Shown: positions 1 through 7,689 of the stretch, piece after piece
Position numbering within the stretch: the first letter of the stretch is position 1
Layout of the letters: every line of letters starts with the position of its first letter
Source of the DNA: Cyanobacteriota bacterium SRBZ.bins.94.201705
GTDB lineage: Bacteria; Cyanobacteriota; Cyanobacteriia; Cyanobacteriales; Cyanobacteriaceae
DNA: 64,000 nt
NCBI GenBank assembly: GCA_030549855.1
Contig: JAUQQP010000044.1
Location: 432,196-496,195 of the forward strand
Reading direction: 5' to 3'
The notes under the pieces: generated by a model
Database searches by the model: none
Told to the model about the DNA's origin: nothing
What the model saw: the letters and a program-made list of their open reading frames with translations, nothing else
Program-made: the position numbers and the translations under genes

Positions 1-96
1 TCCGGTCATTTTGGAGATGGGGGGATTTTCTTTTGGCTCTTATGGCGAGAAATAAGGCTATATTGGAAGAAAGTGACGAAAAGGAGTAGGTTAAAA

Positions 97-594
97 GTGA
101 GTACAAAACTGTATGACAGCAAAATCGACTTAAGTGCGGAAGTAAGGGAAAAAGTAATAGGTATACTAAACGTAACTCTAGCCACTACCATAGACTTGAA
201 AACCCAAACAAAACAAGCCCACTGGAATGTGAGGGGTACCAACTTCTATTCCCTCCATCAAATGTTTGACCAGATGGCAGGGCAATTGGAAGAATATATA
301 GACATGGTGGCGGAAAGGGTGACGGCCTTGGGAGGTGTGGCCTTAGGCACCGCCCGTATAGCCTCTCAGAATTCCCTCCTCCCAGAATACCCCTCCGAGA
401 TTGCCGAAGGACTACAACATGTAGCCGCTCTAGCCGAACGTTATGCCATCTATGCCGCCCATGTGCGAGATGCCATTGTCAAAACCGAGGAGTTAAAAGA
501 TGTAGACACCGCCGACTTGTACACGGAAATCTCTCGCACTATCGATAAGCATCTTTGGTTTCTAGAAGCCCATTTACACTCTTCTGGCGGCTAA
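97..594 (+). CDS. dps: Dps-family DNA-binding ferritin-like protein
   Basis: Iron-storing, DNA-protecting miniferritin of the Dps family, which oxidises Fe(II) with peroxide in the cytoplasm and shields DNA during stress. The 165-residue product has the Dps signature: a first helix followed by KQAHWNVRGTNFYSLHQMFD, in which the His and Asp are the inter-subunit ferroxidase ligands, then a downstream Glu-rich helix (QLEEYIDMVAERV). An in-frame GTG at 73 would add eight residues, but the GTG at 97 is preferred because AAGGAG lies about ten bases before it and the basic extension is not typical. It stands alone, ahead of pgeF on the same strand. The family is clear; I cannot tell which cyanobacterial Dps paralogue it is. 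Confidence 0.93.
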   Translation: MSTKLYDSKIDLSAEVREKVIGILNVTLATTIDLKTQTKQAHWNVRGTNFYSLHQMFDQMAGQLEEYIDMVAERVTALGGVALGTARIASQNSLLPEYPSEIAEGLQHVAALAERYAIYAAHVRDAIVKTEELKDVDTADLYTEISRTIDKHLWFLEAHLHSSGG

Positions 595-680
595 CTCTAA
601 TTCCCCCTGTCATGACAAGAAGGTAACCCCGCGGGGGCTGTTAACATATAAACTGTCCACACTAGCAACAGGATAAGCTA

Positions 681-1454
681 ATGCACCCGCAAAATGACCC
701 CTCCCTGTGGCAGTGGCAACAGACAGACAGGGGGCGTTATCTGACTTGTAGTTTGTTGGCCAAATGGCCTCATGGCTTTTTCACCTCCCATTTTCAAGGC
801 TGTCACCCCCGGCAACTAGTACAATACCTCCACCCCCAAGCCAAGGTTTACTGGCTAAAGCAAATCCACAGCAATATCATTGTTACTACCAGCCAGATGG
901 ACTCTTGTGAAACACAATTAGAGGGGGATGGCATTATCACCGAATCCCCCCTCCAGTCAGTATGGTGTGCCAGTGCAGACTGTACCCCTGTACTAATTGC
1001 CTCCCCCGACACTGGCAGAGTCATGGCGATTCATTCCGGCTGGCGGGGTAGTGCCAAGGAAATTGTGCCTAAAGCCATATCCTTGATGACATCTTTGGGT
1101 TGTAAAAAAGAAAATCTCCTCTTTGCCCTTGGCCCGGCTATCCATGGTAAAGTTTATCAAGTAGATGAAAACGTGGCTCTTGAGGTGTTAAAAACTGTTA
1201 TAAAAAATAGCTCCTCTTCTGCCGAAATTCTCCAAATTGCCTACGAAAATCAACTAGCCTACCCCGACTCCCTACCAGGAAAAGTAAGACTACACGTCAG
1301 TGCCGTTATTTGTCAGCAGATTCTACAACAAGGTATTGATTCCTCCCAAATTGCCATGGCCCCTTATTGTACCTATCAGGATGCCTCTGACTTTTTTTCC
1401 TATCGTCGCAGTGGGGAAAAAAAAGTACAGTACAGTGGTATCGTCTCTATCTAA
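681..1454 (+). CDS. pgeF: Peptidoglycan editing factor PgeF (YfiH/laccase-domain family)
   Basis: Member of the DUF152/YfiH family, once annotated as polyphenol oxidase or laccase. In E. coli the homologue corrects peptidoglycan precursors carrying a wrong amino acid. The 257-residue protein shows the family metal site: His63 in WLKQIHS, Cys101 in CASADCTPVL and His118 in AIHSGWRG. Length is normal. It lies 86 bases after dps and about 160 bases before rpaA, and there is no sign of a shared operon. It is cytoplasmic, with no signal peptide. Confidence 0.93.
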   Translation: MHPQNDPSLWQWQQTDRGRYLTCSLLAKWPHGFFTSHFQGCHPRQLVQYLHPQAKVYWLKQIHSNIIVTTSQMDSCETQLEGDGIITESPLQSVWCASADCTPVLIASPDTGRVMAIHSGWRGSAKEIVPKAISLMTSLGCKKENLLFALGPAIHGKVYQVDENVALEVLKTVIKNSSSSAEILQIAYENQLAYPDSLPGKVRLHVSAVICQQILQQGIDSSQIAMAPYCTYQDASDFFSYRRSGEKKVQYSGIVSI

Positions 1455-1497
1455 TCCACATTTTTACAAAGGTGGGGAGATGGTTGTTCAATTATTA

Positions 1498-1547
1498 GTT
1501 ACAAATGGTAAATAAATGTCTTCATAATCAGAAATATTGCGTATAAT
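1498..1547 (+). promoter_or_regulatory. Candidate rpaA promoter with HLR1-like element
   Basis: GTTACAAA at 1498-1505, two bases, then a poor second half GTAAATAA at 1508-1515 resembles the HLR1 element bound by RpaB (two copies of [G/T]TTACA[T/A][T/A] separated by 2 bases). A consensus TATAAT lies at 1542-1547, 26 bases after the element. The same spacing is seen at the three promoter units at 35.2-36.0 kb. The first half matches the consensus fully and the second only 5 of 8, so this is a suggestion. Confidence 0.4.
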
Positions 1548-1614
1548 TGTAAATAAAAAAAGTAAGACAAACTAAAAAAAAATTAACCTATTAACCATCA
1601 GCAGTGGGCGGATA

Positions 1615-2325
1615 ATGTCTCGAATACTAGTAATAGATGACGATCCAGCTATCACCGAATTGGTATCCATCAACCTGGAAATGGCTGGCTATACCCCTAT
1701 TCAAGCGGAAGACGGCATTAAAGGACAGGCACTAGCAGTACAAACCCAACCCGACTTAATCATTTTAGACATAATGTTACCAAAGGTAGACGGACTGACA
1801 GTATGTCAAAGATTGCGAAGAGACGAAAGGACTGCCCATATCCCAGTCTTAATGTTAACAGCCCTAGGACAAACACAAGACAAGGTGGAGGGATTCAATG
1901 CCGGTGCCGACGATTACCTTACCAAGCCCTTTGAAATAGAGGAGATGCTGGCAAGGGTAAAGGCACTTCTACGTCGCAGCGACAGGAGTCCACATCCCCC
2001 AGGACATGCGGAAATACTGAGTCATGGCCCCCTCACCCTTGTGCCAGAAAGACTTGAGGCCATCTGGTTTGGCAAGACAGTCAAACTCACCCACCTGGAA
2101 TTTGAACTACTCCATTGTCTTTTACAACGTCATGGGCAAACCGTATCTCCCCGTGAAATACTCAAAGAAGTATGGGGATACGACCCCGATGACGACATAG
2201 AGACAATCAGAGTACATATTCGTCACCTACGCACCAAATTAGAGCCAGACCCCCGCAAACCCCGTTATATTAAGACTGTATACGGTGCCGGCTATTGTTT
2301 GGACCTCAACGCCGAGGAAAACTAA
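1615..2325 (+). CDS. rpaA: Response regulator RpaA (OmpR family)
   Basis: OmpR-type transcription factor that takes the output of the KaiABC clock through the kinase SasA and controls energy-transfer and circadian genes in cyanobacteria. Residues 1-120 are a receiver domain with an acidic pocket at Asp8-Asp10, phospho-acceptor Asp52 ([12 protein letters not shown]), Thr82 and Lys104. Residues about 135-232 form the winged helix ending in [11 protein letters not shown]. The stretches NLEMAGY and [14 protein letters not shown] and the C-terminal winged helix are characteristic of RpaA rather than its paralogue RpaB. No kinase gene is adjacent, which is usual. The promoter upstream may carry an HLR1-like site. 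Confidence 0.92.
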   Translation: MSRILVIDDDPAITELVSINLEMAGYTPIQAEDGIKGQALAVQTQPDLIILDIMLPKVDGLTVCQRLRRDERTAHIPVLMLTALGQTQDKVEGFNAGADDYLTKPFEIEEMLARVKALLRRSDRSPHPPGHAEILSHGPLTLVPERLEAIWFGKTVKLTHLEFELLHCLLQRHGQTVSPREILKEVWGYDPDDDIETIRVHIRHLRTKLEPDPRKPRYIKTVYGAGYCLDLNAEEN

Positions 2326-2343
2326 TGCAATTTCCCCTTGTTC

Positions 2344-3030
2344 TCATTGATTTTTTTGTGGGTTGCTGAATCGGGGCAGTTGGACGGGCTTTCTCTTCTC
2401 TTCTCTTTCCACTTGATTCTCCTGTGTTTCCGGGGGATTTTTTAAGGGGAAATCTAATGGCAATTCCAGGGATTTTGTTTTATTTTTGCCAGCAATTTCT
2501 TCTGGATTTTCCTCTTGATACCTGTCTGCAGACCAAGAATTAATTTTTAGAGTATCAAAACTCTTGCCCAGGGAAACATTATTATTCCCCACAAGTTGTT
2601 CCAGGGCAGTTTTATATTCAATGGCGTATCTCTGTTGCCTTTGAAGTCTAATTTTTAACTCTCTATTCTCTTGTTCTAGTCTCCTCAATTGTACCTCTTT
2701 TTCATTACAATTTTCCTGTAAAAAGGAACATTCCCTTTCCAGTAATGCCACCTGTTTTTGCAATTTTTCAATTTCCTCCGTCAGCTGGCTAATATGTCTC
2801 TTATGTGCCTCTATTTCCTCTGTAAGTTGGGTTATTTTTTGCTGAGTATTGCTATTTTTCAGCTGTTGTCCAGTTTCACCGGCCTCAATTGGCTCTTTTT
2901 GTTGGGCAATAATGGATTCCAACTGGGCAATCCTACTCTTTAATTGCTCATTTTTTCTCCTAATTTTGCAGGCGACGGCATACCAATCAATGTCGTGGAT
3001 TGTCGTCTTGTGAGAAGAAGATTTGCTCAT
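2344..3030 (-). CDS. Coiled-coil protein of unknown function
   Basis: I do not recognise a family. The 228-residue product has a globular-looking start (residues 1-25, with a Trp-Tyr-Ala-Val-Ala patch), a long heptad-rich coiled coil from about residue 26 to 145, full of Gln, Glu, Lys and Leu, and a charged, probably disordered tail rich in Lys, Asn, Glu and Pro. There is no signal peptide or membrane segment. It is convergent with rpaA, their 3' ends only 18 bases apart. A structural or filament-forming role is possible but is not shown by the sequence. Confidence 0.75.
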   Translation of the reverse strand: MSKSSSHKTTIHDIDWYAVACKIRRKNEQLKSRIAQLESIIAQQKEPIEAGETGQQLKNSNTQQKITQLTEEIEAHKRHISQLTEEIEKLQKQVALLERECSFLQENCNEKEVQLRRLEQENRELKIRLQRQQRYAIEYKTALEQLVGNNNVSLGKSFDTLKINSWSADRYQEENPEEIAGKNKTKSLELPLDFPLKNPPETQENQVEREEKRKPVQLPRFSNPQKNQ

Positions 3031-3171
3031 AGGGGATAATTAAAAAAACACAAAGAAACCACCGCTACACAGGAAAACTAGAATCTACTCTAAGGTTAGC
3101 ATAACCAGTAGAGAGAGGAGGAAAGGGAAAAATTAAGAAATATAAATAGAACTTGACTGAAACTAAAGAAA

Positions 3172-3423
3172 ATGATAGAGTCTGAAAAAGCACAAGGCCA
3201 CAGAGAGCAGCCAGCTATGATTTTGCCATCATCCCTCCCATTAGAACTACAAAAATCCGCCAAAGAAGACGTAAGTGACTATGTAGCCCACCTCCAAGTA
3301 CACATGAGCCTTCAGGCGCGCAACCTGCTGCCAGGAATTGAACAGATGAAACAAAGTCGCGACAGTCTGTTGTACCAAACACAAGCCCAAGTAGAAAAAA
3401 TAACCTCTCGCCTATTGGCTTAA
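3172..3423 (+). CDS. Small hypothetical protein
   Basis: An 83-residue acidic and Gln-rich helical protein of unknown function, without membrane segment or Cys motifs. Support for reality: the ORF has its own Rho-independent terminator 27 bases after the stop, and sits between the divergent coiled-coil gene and sdhA. The initiation site is uncertain; the first ATG has only a weak purine stretch upstream, and an internal start cannot be excluded. Confidence 0.5.
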   Translation: MIESEKAQGHREQPAMILPSSLPLELQKSAKEDVSDYVAHLQVHMSLQARNLLPGIEQMKQSRDSLLYQTQAQVEKITSRLLA

Positions 3424-3449
3424 CCTGAACAAGAATTATCATAGAGGAG

Positions 3450-3476
3450 AGGGTGGGATTTGTCCCACCTTTTTCC
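3450..3476 (+). terminator. Rho-independent terminator before sdhA
   Basis: Perfect stem GGTGGGA / TCCCACC (3452-3458 with 3463-3469) with a four-base loop, followed by a T-run. It ends the small gene upstream and lies immediately before the sdhA ribosome-binding site, so it could also act as an attenuator of sdhA. Confidence 0.75.
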
Positions 3477-3493
3477 CACAAGGGGAAGAAAAA

Positions 3494-5233
3494 ATGTTGG
3501 AACATGACGTGGTAATAGTGGGGGGAGGCTTAGCAGGATGTAGGGCTGCCCTAGAAATAAAGCGTGTCAACAGTAATCTAGATGTAGCTATAATAGCTAA
3601 AACCCACCCCATCAGATCCCACTCGGTGGCAGCCCAAGGAGGAATCGCCGCCAGCCTCAAAAATGTTGACCCCCAAGACAGTTGGCAAGCCCATGCCTTT
3701 GATACCGTAAAAGGCTCCGATTATCTAGCCGATCAAGACGCCGTAGCCTATCTTACCCAAGAAGCCCCAGAAGTCATCATCGAGTTGGAACACATGGGGG
3801 TGTTGTTTTCCCGCCTGGAAGATGGGAGAATCGCCCAGAGAGCCTTTGGTGGACACTCCTACAGACGCACCTGTTACGCCGCCGACAAGACAGGACATGC
3901 CATCCTCCACGAATTGGTCAACAATCTGCGGCGCTACGGGGTAAAAGTCTACCAAGAATGGTATGTGTTGGACTTGATTGTGGCTAACCAGGGGAAAACC
4001 CCCGACATCCATGGGGTGGTCATGTATCACATCCACGACGGCCAAATAGCTGTAGTACGAGCCAAGGCAGTAATGTTTGCCACGGGAGGCTATGGCAGAG
4101 TGTTCAACACCACCTCCAATGACTTCGCTTCCACCGGCGACGGCTTGGCTATGGTGGCTAGGGCAGGACTACCCCTGGAAGATATGGAGTTTGTACAATT
4201 TCATCCTACAGGCCTATATCCAGTGGGAGTGTTAGTCTCCGAGGCAGTGAGAGGAGAAGGGGCTTATCTGCGTAACAGTGAGGGGGAACGATTTATGGCC
4301 CGTTATGCCCCCCAGCAGATGGAATTGGCCCCCCGAGACATCACCTCCCGCGCCATTGTCATGGAAATCCGCGCCGGCAGAGGCATAAACCCCGATGGCA
4401 CTAGTGGTGGCCCCTACGTACACCTGGATTTGACCCACCTGGGGCGAGAAAAAATCATGAGTCGACTCCCCTTTTGTTGGGAAGAGGCACATCGTCTGTT
4501 GGGCATAGACGCCGCAGTCCAACCTATCCCTGTCCGCCCCACTGTCCACTACTGCATGGGGGGCATCCCCGTCAACACCGATGGCCGCGTTAGGGCCAAT
4601 GCCAGCCAGTTAACAGAAGGATTCTTTGCCGCCGGCGAATGTGCCTGTGTTTCCGTCCATGGCGCCAACCGTCTGGGCAGCAACTCCCTCTTAGAATGTG
4701 TGGTGTACGGCCGACGAGTGGGTAGAGCCATAGCACACTATGTAGCACACAGGACTATGCCCCCCGTAGCAGAAAAGGAACACATACAGAAAGCTACAGA
4801 TTTAATTCAGAATCTCCTGGCCCAGCGGGGAGACATGAGAATCCACCAACTCAGGCAAAAAGTCCAAGACTGTATGACAGAATACTGTGGTGTCTTCCGC
4901 ACTGCCCTATTGATAGAAAAAGGCATCCAGGAAATCCAAAATCTCAAGGCGCAATACGAAAGAATTTATCTGGACGACAAGGGGAATTACTGGAATCAGG
5001 AACTAATAGAAGCCCTGGAGCTCAGAAATATTATCATAGTAGGAGAGGTCATTTTACACTCCGCCTACCACCGTCGCGAAAGTCGTGGTGCCCACTACAG
5101 AGAAGACTTCCCCCTCCGAGACGACCAAAATTTCCTAAAACACACCCTTGCCTACTACTCCCCCACCGGTGTCACCATAGAATATATGCCCGTTGTCATC
5201 ACCATGTTTGAACCACAGGAACGAAAATACTAG
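3494..5233 (+). CDS. sdhA: Succinate dehydrogenase/fumarate reductase flavoprotein subunit
   Basis: Flavoprotein of succinate dehydrogenase, oxidising succinate to fumarate and passing electrons towards the thylakoid plastoquinone pool. The 579-residue protein has the dinucleotide fold GGGLAG at 10-15, His43 in SHSVAAQGG (the covalent FAD attachment site), the HPTGLYP and SEAVRGEGAYL active-site segments around residue 237-260, and the C-terminal FAD/substrate loop ANRLGSNSLLECVVYGRR. The iron-sulfur subunit is not nearby, which is normal in cyanobacteria. The start is supported by a purine-rich ribosome-binding site after the terminator. thiS follows 16 bases downstream. Confidence 0.96.
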   Translation: MLEHDVVIVGGGLAGCRAALEIKRVNSNLDVAIIAKTHPIRSHSVAAQGGIAASLKNVDPQDSWQAHAFDTVKGSDYLADQDAVAYLTQEAPEVIIELEHMGVLFSRLEDGRIAQRAFGGHSYRRTCYAADKTGHAILHELVNNLRRYGVKVYQEWYVLDLIVANQGKTPDIHGVVMYHIHDGQIAVVRAKAVMFATGGYGRVFNTTSNDFASTGDGLAMVARAGLPLEDMEFVQFHPTGLYPVGVLVSEAVRGEGAYLRNSEGERFMARYAPQQMELAPRDITSRAIVMEIRAGRGINPDGTSGGPYVHLDLTHLGREKIMSRLPFCWEEAHRLLGIDAAVQPIPVRPTVHYCMGGIPVNTDGRVRANASQLTEGFFAAGECACVSVHGANRLGSNSLLECVVYGRRVGRAIAHYVAHRTMPPVAEKEHIQKATDLIQNLLAQRGDMRIHQLRQKVQDCMTEYCGVFRTALLIEKGIQEIQNLKAQYERIYLDDKGNYWNQELIEALELRNIIIVGEVILHSAYHRRESRGAHYREDFPLRDDQNFLKHTLAYYSPTGVTIEYMPVVITMFEPQERKY

Positions 5234-5249
5234 AACGCGTTTGTAACCC

Positions 5250-5453
5250 ATGATAACTATAACAGTCAACGGCGAATCCCAAACCTGTCAGGAAAATCTA
5301 TCCCTGCCTCGTTTGTTAGAGTATTTGGGATACAACCCCCGTCTAGTGGCAGTGGAATACAATGGCGAAATCCTCCACCGTCAAAACTGGGAAAAAACCA
5401 TCATCAAAGAGGGAGATAAACTAGAAGTAGTCACCATTGTGGGTGGAGGGTAG
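5250..5453 (+). CDS. thiS: Sulfur carrier protein ThiS
   Basis: Ubiquitin-like sulfur carrier for thiazole synthesis in thiamine biosynthesis. The 67-residue protein has the beta-grasp pattern MITITVNGE, then VAVEYNGEIL, and ends with VVTIVGGG, whose terminal Gly is adenylated and thiocarboxylated. It follows sdhA by 16 bases and may be cotranscribed. No thiG or thiE is in the window, and the next gene (era) is convergent. Confidence 0.93.
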   Translation: MITITVNGESQTCQENLSLPRLLEYLGYNPRLVAVEYNGEILHRQNWEKTIIKEGDKLEVVTIVGGG

Positions 5454-5477
5454 GGGTAGGGCTTGTTTATAATACCA

Positions 5478-6416
5478 TCAGTCTTCCAGACGATAGCCAA
5501 ACTCTGCCAGTCTCTGTTTGGACTGTCTCCACTTAGGTTCCACTTTCACAAATAGCTCCAAGTATACTTTACCACTGATGAGCGCCTGTATCTGTTCCCG
5601 CGCGGCAGTACCTATTTGTTTGAGCATATTCCCCTTATGTCCAATAATAATCCCCTTTTGAGAATCCCTCTCCACGGCAATAGAGGCATATATCTTGGTA
5701 ATCTTCTCCCCTTCCTCTATCTTCTCCACCGTAACAGCCACAGAATGAGGTATTTCCTCCCTGGTGTGAAGGAGAATCTGCTCCCTAATTAGTTCCCCAA
5801 TTATAAATCTTTCCGGTTGATCCGTTACTAAATCTGGAGGATAATAGTATGGACCATAATCCAGTCTGGCAATTAACTCCTCCTGTAACCTGTCTAATCC
5901 CTCCCCCGTAATGGCAGAAAATTTGACCATTGGCCATTTGCCATCACACAACAGCCTATAACTCTCATTGAGGCTGTCAGAGTCTTTCCCCTGCAAGTCT
6001 ATCTTGTTTAACCCCAAGATTACCTGGGTTTTAGTTCTCTGTAGGATTTCGGTAATATATCTATCACCTGGTCCCGCCGGCTGAGAGGCATCCACCACAA
6101 ATAACACCAAATCCACACTATCGATGGCAGAAATAGCATTTTGCACCAACACCTTCCCCAATTCGTGGTGGGGTTTATGAATACCAGGAGTATCCACAAA
6201 AATAATTTGGGCTTTATCGGTGGTGAGAATCCCCCTCAGGCGATTGCGGGTGGTTTGGGCTACCGGCGAGGTTATTGCCACCTTCTGCCCCACCAGTCTA
6301 TTCATTAAAGTAGACTTGCCTACATTCGGGCGCCCTATTATTGCCACAAAACCCGACTTGAAATCTGCTGGCGCCACCGGTATACTAGAGACCGTATTTT
6401 CTTCTCTATTGCTCAT
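5478..6416 (-). CDS. era: GTPase Era
   Basis: Essential GTPase that binds 16S rRNA and assists 30S ribosome maturation. The 312-residue protein shows G1 GRPNVGKS at 28-35, G3 DTPGIHKP, G4 NKID, and a C-terminal type II KH domain (SQKGIIIGHKGNMLKQIG). A TTG at 6422 would add two residues, but the ATG at 6416 is the likelier start. That start lies inside the last codons of the upstream gene on the same strand (11-base overlap), so the two are probably translationally coupled. Confidence 0.96.
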   Translation of the reverse strand: MSNREENTVSSIPVAPADFKSGFVAIIGRPNVGKSTLMNRLVGQKVAITSPVAQTTRNRLRGILTTDKAQIIFVDTPGIHKPHHELGKVLVQNAISAIDSVDLVLFVVDASQPAGPGDRYITEILQRTKTQVILGLNKIDLQGKDSDSLNESYRLLCDGKWPMVKFSAITGEGLDRLQEELIARLDYGPYYYPPDLVTDQPERFIIGELIREQILLHTREEIPHSVAVTVEKIEEGEKITKIYASIAVERDSQKGIIIGHKGNMLKQIGTAAREQIQALISGKVYLELFVKVEPKWRQSKQRLAEFGYRLED

Positions 6417-7536
6417 GGGCAAAAATACCTAAAACGTACTCCCCTTCATTGACCGTGTCATTAGTAGACACGTCGTAGACTATGCCCTCATCCACTGAAA
6501 CAACCTCAGTTATAGTGGGCATGGCCTCCCTTTTTTCAAAGCTAACCAGTTGATAAAGAGTTTCCCCTTTTCTGATTATACTACCTGCCGGCAGACGGTT
6601 ACGAATAATCCCACCTTTGGGGGCATAGTAGTGTTTCATTTGGCTTTTAGGGATAAGTTTTATTTTTCTTGCTATCGGTAACAGACGTATATTTAGTACT
6701 TTTTTAAAAGCTAAATAGTTGATTATTCCACTTACCCCCCTCTCAACTGATTCCTCTTCTATTTTCATCCCTGAACCTAATTCTAGTGTCCAAGATTCTA
6801 CATCAAATACGACTTTTTTCCCTTTCTCTGCCAACTTTTCCTCCAGTTTCAACCAGGGATTTAGAAACGCCTCGTCAAAAGCCTTCCCCTCTATTTCATC
6901 CACTAAAACCCCATAGTCAAATCCGAAATATTCTGCACTTTTTTCCCTCCCCTTAAAGGTGTATATATAACTTATTGCCGAAACACTTGAACTGTGGATA
7001 TCAATTACATAATCTGCCAAAGCAGACAATTTCTGGAGGAGATTTCGATATTTCTCCGAGAAAGACAAGCCCCTAATCCTATCCTCTTCCTCTATCTTTT
7101 TCTCCAGCTTCCTCCTTATTTTATCCTTGTATATTCTATAAATTTCTGCTTCAGATAAATCAAAATTCTCCTCCAAGAAGGAATCTATTTCCTTAGATAT
7201 TTCCGAGGAACAATCCCAGAAAATCCTATTCCAGTTTTGCCCGTCATGAGGATTAAATCTCCCCGTAGAGAAGAAATGATGTCGCTGATTTACCCCCACA
7301 GGATTACAAAGAGGGACTAGGATTATCTCACCATTTATATCCTGCGGCTGGAGGGAAGAAAAACACTTAATTAGTTCATATATTACCGCATTGCCCACTA
7401 TCTCCGCTCCATGTAAATTGGCCTGGATATAAACCTTCTTCCCCTCACTGTTGCCAACGAAGCGATAGACTTTTAACTGAAGAAAATCTCCACTTGCCAG
7501 GCTTTGTAAGTCAATTATCTCGATTTTGGGGTCCAT
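6406..7536 (-). CDS. Succinylglutamate desuccinylase/aspartoacylase-family protein
   Basis: M14-like zinc hydrolase of the AstE/AspA superfamily. Visible ligands are His42 and Glu45 (NLHGAEIVGNA) and His181 (VIDIHSS). The middle (about 125-155) holds a highly charged helical insert. The C-terminal 80 residues resemble a small beta domain (GGIIRNRLPAGSIIRKG), as in other members. The substrate cannot be read from sequence; family members cleave N-acyl or N-succinyl amino acids or carry unknown activities. Its 3' end overlaps the era start, an arrangement that suggests one transcript. Confidence 0.82.
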   Translation of the reverse strand: MDPKIEIIDLQSLASGDFLQLKVYRFVGNSEGKKVYIQANLHGAEIVGNAVIYELIKCFSSLQPQDINGEIILVPLCNPVGVNQRHHFFSTGRFNPHDGQNWNRIFWDCSSEISKEIDSFLEENFDLSEAEIYRIYKDKIRRKLEKKIEEEDRIRGLSFSEKYRNLLQKLSALADYVIDIHSSSVSAISYIYTFKGREKSAEYFGFDYGVLVDEIEGKAFDEAFLNPWLKLEEKLAEKGKKVVFDVESWTLELGSGMKIEEESVERGVSGIINYLAFKKVLNIRLLPIARKIKLIPKSQMKHYYAPKGGIIRNRLPAGSIIRKGETLYQLVSFEKREAMPTITEVVSVDEGIVYDVSTNDTVNEGEYVLGIFAHEQ

Positions 7537-7689
7537 TTTGTTTTATATTTCCTAAATAGCTATGACAGTTATTATCTCCTAAACAGAGTAGTAGGGAGGT
7601 TATTGGAATTTTGAAGACGGAAAAATATGAGGTATTTAGGCCTTTATAAAAGGGGAAAAAAGAGGAACAAAGAGAAGAAAGAAAATTAA

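Noticed and set aside
3215-3505. 96-codon minus-strand ORF over the small gene before sdhA
   Set aside because: It runs through the terminator hairpin and the sdhA ribosome-binding site; shadow frame.
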